A stretch of DNA of 64,000 bases, taken from assembly GCA_000708835.1 (NCBI GenBank), contig DF237200.1, forward strand, positions 57,357-121,356, given 5' to 3'. This document shows positions 49,450 through 59,869 of the stretch, piece after piece. A model generated the notes under the pieces. That model ran no database searches, was not told the origin of the DNA, and saw nothing but the letters and a program-made list of their open reading frames with translations. A program made the translations under genes and the position numbers. The stretch's first letter is position 1. Each line of letters opens with the position of its first letter. Origin of the DNA: Klebsormidium nitens. Its lineage: Eukaryota; Streptophyta; Klebsormidiophyceae; Klebsormidiales; Klebsormidiaceae.

Positions 49450-52317
49450 ATGGATTCGCAAAAAGGCGTCGCCGTACCTAGTGAACATGAAAGCGTCGCT
49501 GGAGAGGGCATCACTTTTGAATCCTTCCAGGATATCTTCTCACAAGTTGTGCGGGAGCTCAATGGTTCCGTCATAGCAGGCCAGGAGGAAAGGCCCGGTT
49601 TCGAGGAAGTAGTCACTGTCAGCATTCCTGGTGGCTCAGGGCCGGTGCAAGTTAATCTGCCACTTATGCACAGGAATTCTGCGTATAGAGCTTTATGTTC
49701 AGAAACGGATTTGAAGGATTGCGCTGCAGCCTTGAGATCTCTGCTCAGTAACCTCGCTCGCGACAAGCCAAGCAGGTCCCATGGGCCAGATAGACTTATG
49801 CTTGCAGTCTTAACCAGAAGCAGAGCAGAGGCGATCTGCAGGAGCAAAGGGGAATTTTGCGTATACGACAGCTCTCAGGACGAAAATGCAGAAGAACGGC
49901 AGCAAAGCAGCATGGATCCCGAAAGTTCGATTGAGCCCGCGGATTCCGCCTCAAACTTAGAGGGGCGGCTTGTTGTGCAGAGCTTCAGCTGCCGAAGTGG
50001 AGACCTTTTGAAAGCTCTGGCATTGAAGATGTCCTATGGTAGACTTTGGATCACGGACATTAACCTGCACTTCTTTGGCCTCTCAGAGTCGCGTGCGTTC
50101 GAGATCGCTGTTAAGAACATAGAAGAAGCAACTCCTTCGCCTCTTGAAAGCCACTTCGCTCTTTTGGACGACCAAAGAGACCTGGAGGCTCTTGACGAAA
50201 GGTTGAAGCAGGACTCTTATAAAGTCTGCTGCTTCCGATCCTCCAGAGGGACTCCTGTCTTCGTTTGGGTGCATTTCGACGATCATCTCACACCTGCTCG
50301 GCTGATCCTACCGCGATTCATCGAGTGCCTGGCAGGAGCTTTGGGGTGTGCCGCCACTAGTACAGTCGTCATACCTTTCTCGAAGACTGAGGTATACGCG
50401 GGTAATTGTGAGAGCTGGGAGAGCATGTGGTTTCTGGGGGACGAGATGGCGCTGGAGGAGAACGTGGATCAGATTGAGAACCCAGCAGGCTCTGGTCACT
50501 TGACAACACGGCCGTATCGGGTAAATACATCAACGCCTCTTTCCGCACTCTTTACTGCCAATCAAATAGTGACGAATTCAAGTGAGGTGTTCTTCTCACA
50601 TATCTAAGATATGAATTCGCGCTGAGAGATAATCAATACTCAAGTTAAGCAGTACGTCTTTTGCCTGACTTTTGCATGCAACGATGACTCGAAGGTCTTT
50701 CGGACTTTCTGCAAATGACCGTCCGCTTCATTTCAGCATTGGCTGTTTTTAGGGGAATCTGAGGCCCTTCCGTTCAACCCTCAAGTATTAGTCGGCTTTA
50801 GATGATTTTGGCAAGAGAACGTTGCACATCCATGTAGTCGAATGATACGAATAATCCTAGCCTTCTTACCTGCACCCATCTCTGGGTCGTTTAGCACAAC
50901 CTGACCTCATTCTCTCTATAAAAAACTCGAAACGACGAGACTCGAAGTCTTACGAGCAGCAAAGTAACATTCAAATAAGGTAATCTAAAGCAGATGGCAG
51001 GTTTGAGTCCAAATCTCGAAGCAAACTGACTGAGTGAAACTCGTATCACCCCAACGAGCAAGGAAGGTGTGACGTCTCTTTCAGGTGACAAAGCTTTGCA
51101 ACGACCAAGGCCTGGTGGAGCTCGAGCCTTACCCGGTGTGGGGGGGTACTCTGGGACTGCAGATCTGGGAGGGGCCGGTCAGAAAGACCTTGTACCCCGT
51201 TCCAAAGACCGAAGATGAGTCGGAGAATCTCGACCCGTACACGGCAGAGGACCGGGGATTCGTCTGCGAACTGGTGGAGGAGTCCGCATGCTTTGCTGAC
51301 GTCTGCTGGAACGTAAGAGTATATAAGCTCCTTGTGTACTCAGCTCAGGCGTACTGTGTGGTTTAAAGATATAAACGGTTCTTCATGAAAGTCTTTTGTG
51401 CGCTTCCGGAGAATAGGAAGGGTTTTCTATGAAAGCTTTTTGCAAAATCAAGTGCCAAAGCACGTAGGCATTAGTAAAGCTGAGTCTCACCTTCGGCTTC
51501 ATCTATGATAAAGGCCGTATCCTTTCTCTTGCGGTGGACTTTGTAAAGCTGTCTAACGTCTTCGCGGCGTCTTCCAAAAATCTTTAAAGGATGAATGACA
51601 GACAAAAGGTCTGTAGATCATCAAGAAAGCGCGTCGGATGCGGACCTGAAAGCTCTAGCTCGCCTTCTGTGTTTCAACTAGATCGGTCTGGGCGCCGATG
51701 CTCGTCCTTACCTACGTCGCTTGATCGTTTGTTTCGATGTCCAGCGAAGCTGTTTTTATTTTCGGTCGCAGTGCAAGACGAAGCCTGAGGGAGCTAAACT
51801 GTTAAAGTGCGGCAAGTGCGGGGACGTGAGGTACTGCTCAAAAGGTGGGACGTGTGAAACGCTGGTTCTAGCCTTGCTTAACAATCTGAGGTGGTAAAGA
51901 ATGCAGAGCATGACTTTACAAAGATTTCGTAACGTTGTACCCGTATGTTCAGCTTATGTTTGTTGCATTCGATCCAACGTCCTCATATCATTGGAGCTAG
52001 GTCCAATACCGCTTTTCATGGCAGGACACAATACGACGAATTCAGCCAACCTGCCTCGACTTGTTGAGGCAAGACAGTAAGGATTGCTGGATTGTTCCGA
52101 CTTTGCTTCTCTTTTTGCAGAGTGCCAGAAGCTGAGCTGGCAGAAAGACCACAAGCTCGAGTGCGACGCACGGAAGCAAGCAGCACAAGGGTCCCGGGCG
52201 GTCAAGGCTGGCAAAAAGAAGAAAGCGGCACAGAAGGGGCAGACGGATCATGAGAAAGAGGTCAGAGAGAGGCTTGCGCAAACAATAGCAGAGAATCTTA
52301 AGGACGTCGACTCTTGA
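49450..52317 (+). CDS. DUF1444-like domain plus MYND zinc finger protein, paralogue C
   Basis: Exons 49450-50520, 51085-51312, 51772-51844 and 52121-52317 (phases 0, 0, 1); 522 residues and no disruption, making it the best reference for the family. The first 400 residues hold the DUF1444-like order: a VTVSIP...VQVNLP strand pair near 54-70, an LMLAVLTRS strand near 115, a LLKALALKM...LWITDINL block near 185-205, an ESRAFEIAVKNIEEA helix near 217, a RLILPRFIECL helix near 284, a TVVIPF strand near 303, and NDQGLVELEPYP in exon 2. The MYND finger is at about 431-471 (CWN|C, KCGKC, YCSKECQ, W, HKLEC). A Lys/Arg-rich tail closes the protein. It lies head-to-head with paralogue B, its closest relative here. 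Function unknown; a protein-binding scaffold role is typical of MYND fingers. Confidence 0.85.
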
Positions 52318-53535
52318 TTGAGTGTGGGGTTTTGGCGCACAATATATGCGCGGTCTTCATTTACACCTTGTGATGTGTCACTTGAAATACAGTTAGTTTC
52401 AGAGAACAGTTTCTGACGGAAATCTGGTTGTTAACATGGACTCGCCTACAGACCTGAAGCATTTTTCAATCGGAGTACATTTGTTCGCGCTCTTAATTTG
52501 CAAATTTGAGAACACAGGATCCGTTTTTCAAAGCCATGCATCGGTCTAAGACTCTTTCTTCTTTATTAAGTTTGTAACGCGATCTAGTTTTGCAACAGAA
52601 ACAATGGTATAGATGGATCATGGAGCAACGTACCTGAGCCTATATGGGTGGAATGACATCATTGAAAGTTTGAAGCTACCTCGAGCGCATGTGCCACCAC
52701 AAGTGCAAATCTCTGTGAGCGCAGCTGGGCGGGCAAGCATGCAACCGGTTTCTTCTAGCTGCATATCAGACATGCATGCCGTTACAGTGACACCAATGAT
52801 GTCGGCCGCCGAGCGCCGTACAGTCGGCCGCTTTTACACGGTCGGGGCTGGCTGATGCTATGGTTGTATACTACTGTGACCCGGGTCCAACGTCACAATC
52901 GGTCGACGTTGAATCGATTGAAAGCTCATTCGATTACTGATTGACACCAAGGCCTGCCGCACTATTTTCATGGCCCCGAACAGTTCTCTAATCACCCCAA
53001 GAACTCATGCAGATATCTCTGATTTACATGCAACGACCGGATGCCAAGGTGGTGAGGAGCCGTAAGGCAGCCGCCGCAGAAGTCTGTACAGCATTTTCCG
53101 CAGCGGTATAGGAACTTGGCTCGGTGGACCAAAGCCTGGCGGGACAGCGGGGTGGCCGAGGGGGAGCGCTCCAGGAAGGGCGCTGTGCGGTCCAACTCAG
53201 GAACGCCGTCCCAAGAGCTCCAGACAGTCTCCGCACAATTCTGCGGCAACATTCGCAACACTCTGTCCACTTCCAATCAAGGGCCCTGGGCACCACTCTG
53301 GATGAAGATGAAGAGGAATATACTCATTCTGCACAGCTTTTGACGCAGATCAACACCGCTGCGCTTTGCTGCTACCGGCTTGGCGAACTTGGTCTCAGGT
53401 TATGTGGCCAGAAAGGCTCGGATGTGTCCCTCCTAGGTCCACATAAGTATCAACACCACAACTAGAGATCGAGTTTAGATTTTACATGTTCACGCCACCA
53501 ATCGCAATCGAATCCACGCTCAATCCAGAAGCGCA
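52318..53535. other. Convergent intergenic region between MYND gene C and folate transporter
   Basis: About 1.2 kb without a supported exon; the 3' ends of both neighbours fall here. Only short, biased open frames are present. No repeat or RNA gene recognised. Confidence 0.6.
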
Positions 53536-56500
53536 CTATACAAGGTCGGCTTCTGCGAAGTCTTTTGAGGTCCTCCTCTGCAAGAGCGGGCTCGAAGCAT
53601 CTGGCTCGACGGGCATCTGTCTGTCGGGCTCTCGTGACTCCCGCTTGTTGCCGCATTGCAACTGAAACAAAGAATGAATGCAAGTGACGTCAGCGGTCGG
53701 ACAAGAGGAGGTGGCAAATGAGGCCACGCAGTGGACCAAGAATGCGGTGAATGATAGCGTAACAGCTAGATACTTTGCAGCAGATATGGCGTCGACTAAT
53801 TCACAGCTTGGGCCGCTTTGTGCTAAGCAAGTCGAAAAGGAACCGTTAGGCGTAGTTTCCATGTTGAATGGGGGAAATATGGTTCTCGAGGTTCTCTGAC
53901 ATCTTTGTTTTGAGTTCAAACCGTCCAAAGCGAACACCGAAAAACAGGCCTCTATCAACCTGGGAGGCAAAAGGTGACATGACGCCATGCGCCCTAAGAC
54001 GCGCTCGCAAACCCGCTAGGTCAAGTCGAAGCATAAAACTCGAGTCATGTCCTTCTCGATGGCAAGCCCGCCAGGTTTGGCAGACCGCCCGCTTCCACAG
54101 CCGATTCAGAAACCCAAGGCGGAACGTTGAAGCATCATATAGAAACTCAAGACTGGGTTTCTCTTCCTGGTGTTCTACCAGTAGCTTTTGGAGGCATTCA
54201 CGTATGGCATATGCCTGCTCCTACTTGTGCCATCGACGTCACGACGGAAGACTCCCTAATCGTGCACGTGTCATGGATTGGTGCTAAGAGCCGCTTCTTC
54301 AAGAAGGCAGGGATGTCTGAATCAATGCAAAGGACACGAGTAGCAGACATGTGCGGATCACAAGCACCGGCATCAGAGTCCGAGGCGGACGGATGCTCAC
54401 GTCATCCGGGACGAGGAAAAGGAAGGCGATGGGCAGCAGGCGCGACGCGTTGCGGATGAGCACCGCGAGCCAGAGGCGCGAGAAGTCGCTCTTGGACACG
54501 CCCAGCGCGCACAGCAGCCACGCGCCCAGCCACGACCCCGAATGAGCTGCAGATTGAGCAGAGGTTTTTTCTTCTTTTTTGGGGGGGCGGGGAAGAATGA
54601 CGTGTCAAACAAGCGACCCGGTTGAGGGCTACGCCGAGGGGCCTATTCATCGCCTTGGAAAAGTTAAGATTATGAGCACTGCTAATCATGGGCGAACTAT
54701 TGGCTAATCCGTGTGGAGTAGGGTTCGTGAGTCACTCCGGCTCCTCAACTTCGGTTTAGGAGTTGCTCTGAAAGAAGTCATAGTGCTCGATTTATGCAAA
54801 CTCAATCGGACTTCGAACGGCTCTGGTCCAATGAGCAGCTCAAAAGCGGAACCTCGTTTACATCTCTGGCACAGCCGACCTCTTCATCGGATGACGTTAG
54901 AGGCAAACCTTTAAGACAACGTACTCCACCTTGTGCATGAGTACTGATATTCAACCCTAGCTTTCCACCCCTCAAATCTTCACGCCGCACGTAGTTGTAA
55001 CACGCTCGCTCACCTCCAAAGTTGGACACGGACATGAGCAGCGCGAAGAGCGTCCCCTCGATGCCAGGTGGCACGATCCTAGCGGCCAACACGTAGACCG
55101 GCATCATGCACAGCCGTTTGAACGCGCGCGAGACGGCCTCGTCCCCGAGCACGAAAATGTGGTCGGGGATGCCTAACCGGAGGCTAACCCGGGTTACAAG
55201 CAGCAGGTCCAACATGCCTGGGGGAAGCAACCGGAAGGGGTCGAGGGATATTTCAATATTACAATTACTCCGGACGAAGCCACCAATGGACTAGATCACG
55301 TGCTTCGTGTTGCCAAAACCTGGCTTCTTTTGCAGATGCTGTCACGAGGATGGGGTGCTGCCAGCATCTTTATCGAAGTTTCCATCCTGCTGTCACATAT
55401 GCCTGTAGATTATTCTTTCGCTGGGTTTCCATAAATTTCTCCCGCTCATTCCTTTCCTCATCATCGTTCCGCTTGGCTCTCTACGTCTCCTTTCTACTTG
55501 CATCCTCTGATCCTGCTCTTCCCACTTCCTTTTCTCTTACTTAGTTTCTGGTCAGTTGGAACTTCCATCAATCACTCACACAGATCCCGTCGCTATTGCC
55601 TTCTCTTGGTCAACTGGGCCCGCTAAAGATTCACCTACAAGAACGGAAAGGTATTTACGTCCGCTCACCAATAAACGCGAGCAGCAGCTGCGCATACAGA
55701 AACACGCGGCGGTAAGTGAAGTCTTTCAGGTACCGGTTGTAGACCGCCACGCCGACGAGCATGCCGGCGTATCCGACGGTGTAAATCGCCCCCACGAACG
55801 TCTCAGAGAAGCCGGGGCCGACTCCTGAGGTGTCTGTATACCTGGTCACAGCAAACGGGGTTTAGGAGGTTTCTTGAAGTTCGCTTTGTGTTCTGTGTCT
55901 GGATCTTTGGTAGACATAGCTTCTTGCTTGTGGGCTAGAAACATTGCAAGGTTACTCCTTGAACTCCATTAGGCGACACTCGGAAAACTCGATGGAATGG
56001 GGAGTGACGACAAACGGATCAAGGTCCAAAGTCTGCGGCAGAAAGTCAAAAGGCACGGCTGGCTTTTCAAAACGACAACGCTTAACAGCTGGGAGTCTGC
56101 AGAAAATCTGGTCAGGCGAGACGGCAACATCTGCAAAGAGCAACACTATTGCTTGTGGCCCGCTCACCAGAAGAACTTTGCGTCGCTGACGTCCGGGCAG
56201 ATGGCCTGCATAGCGTATATGTACAGAGCGGGCTTCCAGAGCACGGGGTCCGCTGCGGTGGTCGCCAGGAGCCTTATGGACCGCCATAAGCGCGCGACGC
56301 CCGTTTCTACAAAAGGGAATCATAAGATCAGAGCTTTGAAAGAAACGACATGGCGATGTTACCTGCGGGTTGGTACACTTCGATGATCGCTTCAGAGGAT
56401 GAGGAACGCGTGTCCTGTCCTACCAGTATTGTGCAAACCTGTGCCTGGGAAATCACTATGCTATCTGGAGTCAACTGCGATTCTCGTACAGCTTACTGCG

Positions 56501-59210
56501 TCGGACTGAATGCGCGGCCGGTTGCGATGTCGATCCAACGTAGCCCAGACTGGGGTGCGAATCGTGTAGTCAAAACGGCGTTGCCTTGGCGAGCAAACGA
56601 TTGTCGGTGGCACCGGTTTCTCCAGCACCTTCGCTGGACAGTCTGCTCTCAAGACTTCAGATCTACTTCCGAAGCAATCTCGAAGAAATAGGGGGTGGAT
56701 AAACAGTCTCACCTTGGTCCCCCTGCCGGGGCTCCACTCGTTGGTCGGGGAACCACCAAGAGGCGACGAAGAGCGTCAGGGAAGACAGCGACAGCAGGCC
56801 GAACGTCCCCCGGGGCTTCAGATACTCGACGGCACTCCCGCTGATGCTGTAGCCGAGCAAACCCCCCAGCGCGAAACTGGACCAACCCAGGCCCTGCAGG
56901 GGGGGTGAGCATGTAGTAGGTTACAGAGTGTAGCGAGCCCCCCAAACAACACTGGACCAACCCAGCTGGCCCCCTGCAGGGGCGGCCAATGTGTTCTGGT
57001 CATGACATTCACGGGCTCGCGAGAACGACCTCAGAGCAAGAGTGATCCGTGCAGATTCGGTATGCGAGTTCCTTATGCTCTGATTCGTCTTAAGGCTTAC
57101 GCAATTTGAAACTAGGTATCGCAACGATTTCTACGTTCTCGAGAGCTTAAGAAGATGACCTCTTTCAGCAGGATTGAGTGCTGTAGGTCAGAGACCATTC
57201 AAAATTTTCCTTCTTGAGAGTGGATTTTGGATCATTTCAGAAAGTGTTCGAAAAGCTGAACAACAACCAAGCACTGCTGTCGTACGATTTTTTTGTGGGG
57301 TTTGGGATGGTGATGCAACAACCACGATTGAAACGAAGATTGCCAACATGCCAAAGGACCGAAACCTGGGAAAGAGAGGAGTAAAGCTGGGAACAAGCAG
57401 AAGAGCTACGCACCTGCAAGTCCCCTGCAAGCTTTGGGTGCGAGCGACTTCGAACAGCAATCGACGCGTCAATGACAACGTCCGGAAGCGCAATCGCCAC
57501 GTTCGTCCCGCACAGAACGAGCAGCGCGCTGAGCACGCCCAGGGACTTGTCCAGGGCCACCCACCACCAGCAGACAGTGCCCAGGAGGCCTGCAAATGTA
57601 CCCGGGGGATGGTCAACTGGGACTTTTAGGGGGGTGTTCTTCTTCGGATCCCGGGGGGTGGTCAACCGGGGACTCGTAGGGAGAGTTTTGCTAGCAGACT
57701 TGGCACATACTTGCCCGGAGGATGGTCAACCGGACGAATCTGGGGGAATCCGTGTACTCAGAAACGATGCCCAGGGCGCCTGCAGAAGTGCCCAGGGGAT
57801 GATCTACCGGGGAGATTGGGTGGTCGGATTCGTTGAACGCAACGTCTGATTGAGCGGCAGATCTCCGAACCATTTCACAGCTGGAAGCGTAACATCTTAC
57901 CAAGCGCGAAGCCTGGAGAGTTGCCTGACAGTTGGTGATTTGAGGGCCTGTCTATTTGGTAGGTACTCAAAAAAGGGCGCGCTGTAGGATGTTCTCATTG
58001 AACACTTTTTGGAGGCAACTCAAAGACATGTGATTGTTATACTAGGAGACCGAAGCTATCTTGAGACTGGACTGATTTGCCTTAAGATTCTTCTTCCAAG
58101 GGAGTGAAGGAACTCACCGGCCAAGGCTATGTATGGCTGCCGATGATACCCCGCTATCGCAAAGCTGTCGGTTGTGAGCCCGTAGATCGGTTTCACATCC
58201 CAGGGTAGCTCTGCAATGGCAGCGTAGGCTTGCAGCTCAGAGGGTTGGACCTGTACGAGAAACCTTTCACAGCTCAAGAACTCGAATGGCCAAGAAGGGT
58301 CAACCGGTATACCTTTCTTCCTTCCTCTGCAAACCTTGTATAGCTACTTCTCTTCTTTTGCTCCTTGAAGGGGCCTAGGAAGCAACATGATATGGATTCA
58401 AAGGAAGACGGGTTGATGAAAGGGATTCTAGGACAATGCTATATACAGAAACTATACCCTGCATTTGTATATTGATGGCATGGTCAACCTTCCTTATGAA
58501 CCTTCCTCCCAACTTTTGGTTTTGAAACAAACAATCAAACCCCCAACAAAGGAACGACCTGCCGCCGTGCCTCCCACACCACATTGCAACAAATTGCGCT
58601 GTTTATGAACATGATACCTTTGTCTGACCCTGAATGGAAAGAAGAGGAGACCTGAAAAGTTTAGAAGGAGCGTACAAATGTTGTATAAACTGATTCAGTC
58701 CCGAATTTTTCTCCCAACGGAGACTTCCTGAGATTGTCAAAAAGCTGCCCCCTTCCACCCACCTTCATGTCATCCTTCCAGTAGTACTTCTGCGTGACGC
58801 TCCCCATCATTGCAACAATCCCCTACTATGACTAGGAAGGAACACTGAAATCCCTTCTCAATCCAAGATTCCTGACACATTCAATTGAGTCAGTTGCTTC
58901 GACCCACCTTCATGTCGTCCTTCCAATAGTACTTCTGCGTAACGCTCCCCAGCGTCTCGGCAATCCCCTGCGAAATGCCGTATGCCACCGCCACTGAGGC
59001 CACGAACGGCGTCCCAAACGCCTCCCTTAACCTGTTGAGCCACAGCAATAAGTCCAGGAAGGGCTGGGTGACATCACTGATGACCCGGGCCGTCCAGCTA
59101 GCATTCTTAGACTTCGCTGACTTGTCTGCGTCGTCCCCAAGAGAAGGGAAGGCGTCATGATCGATTGCTGTAATAAGATTCGAGCTGGATTCCCCCGGGG
59201 GAGGATCCAT
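53536..59210 (-). CDS. Folate-biopterin transporter (FBT/BT1 family)
   Basis: Nine exons in transcript order: 59210-58908, 58250-58118, 57589-57414, 56893-56713, 56306-56168, 55841-55669, 55217-55014, 54546-54401 and 53661-53536. Phases agree; 526 residues. Diagnostic blocks are [23 protein letters not shown] near 78-100 in part, [18 protein letters not shown] and GYHRQPYI at 110-140, [12 protein letters not shown] near 187, [15 protein letters not shown] across the exon 3-4 joint, and [20 protein letters not shown] across exons 5-6. About twelve hydrophobic helices fit an MFS-like transporter that moves folates or pterins. The N terminus is polar and acidic with no clear transit peptide, unlike plastid FBT1, so another membrane is likely. 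The first in-frame ATG was taken as start. Introns 1-3 contain copies of neighbouring exon edges. Confidence 0.9.
56930..56980 (-). repeat. Duplicate of the FBT exon 4 acceptor edge in intron 3
   Basis: This 51-bp segment matches 56849-56900, the first part of exon 4 with its acceptor, with small indels. It keeps a CTGCAG acceptor (alternative exon start at 56973) and a GGGTTGGTCCAGT core. The offset is 80 nt, so using it would shift the frame. Confidence 0.8.
57601..57810 (-). repeat. Four-copy 20-bp motif in FBT intron 2
   Basis: The consensus CCCGGRGGATGGTCAACYGG occurs at 57601, 57650, 57714 and 57791. In transcript sense each contains TTGACC, which fits a plant branch-point pattern. The first and last copies sit beside real and duplicate acceptors. 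Confidence 0.8.
57768..57810 (-). repeat. Duplicate of the FBT exon 3 acceptor edge in intron 2
   Basis: This 43-bp stretch resembles 57578-57620, the exon 3 acceptor with flanking intron and first coding bases. It keeps a CTGCAG acceptor (alternative start 57779). The offset of 190 nt does not preserve frame. Confidence 0.7.
58757..58824 (-). repeat. Duplicate of the FBT exon 1 donor edge, possible 60-nt cassette exon
   Basis: This 68-bp segment aligns without gaps to 58902-58969, the 3' end of exon 1 plus donor, with nine mismatches. The three mismatches in the 45 coding bases next to the donor are all synonymous. A TAG acceptor at 58823-58825 and the retained GTGGGT donor would bound a 60-nt in-frame exon (58763-58822) ending in the same [13 protein letters not shown] residues. 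Confidence 0.75.
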
Positions 59211-59869
59211 TGTTTGCCAGGGCCTTCGCTCCAGTTTCTTGGTTGTCAATCTAGCAGAGTGGTTGCGGGGGTGAACAAGTTGACGTATGGCAACCCTTGA
59301 GAGGCCCTTTTAATTGCTTGCGGGGCTCCAAGCTATCAGGATCAGCGACGGCGGTGTGAAACTTAAGTGTACACCATTTGGTCTCAGTAAGGCATGCAAT
59401 GGATTCCCGCAGCTCTGGCAGCTCCTAATGGCTCTAGCTGCACATCCTCGTAGGATTCTCCCACGGCAAACACTGTGCTTTGTCTCCCCGTTTTGCATGC
59501 TCAAACAATGCTACAGCAGGTAACCTGGGAGCACGCAATGGAGAAGCATCTTCCCCTGAAGGCTGAATGCAGACAATGCGCAAAATGGTAATTACCTGTA
59601 CGTGCACAACCAAAGGACCAGCCTGAGCATGGGATGGCTGCCAGCTAGTGGACTGCTTTTTCATTGGGCCGAGATTCGACCCGATGAATCGGACGGCTGA
59701 GCTTCGACGGAATTGAAGCTCGACCCGAATCATAAGCAAAGAAGCTATGTTCGTCTTGATGTCTTTCAGAAGAGCTTTTTGGCGCAAGGTCGCCCGCTAG
59801 GAATTTTGCGTCTTTTTCTTCTGGGCGGCATTGCCGATTTGAGAGGATGCCAGCATCCAGAAAGTCCCC
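59211..59869. other. Spacer between FBT gene and retroelement-like region
   Basis: About 0.66 kb. It should include the FBT promoter on the minus strand and whatever precedes the retroelement-like ORF on the plus strand. No terminal repeat or primer-binding site was recognised. Confidence 0.5.
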
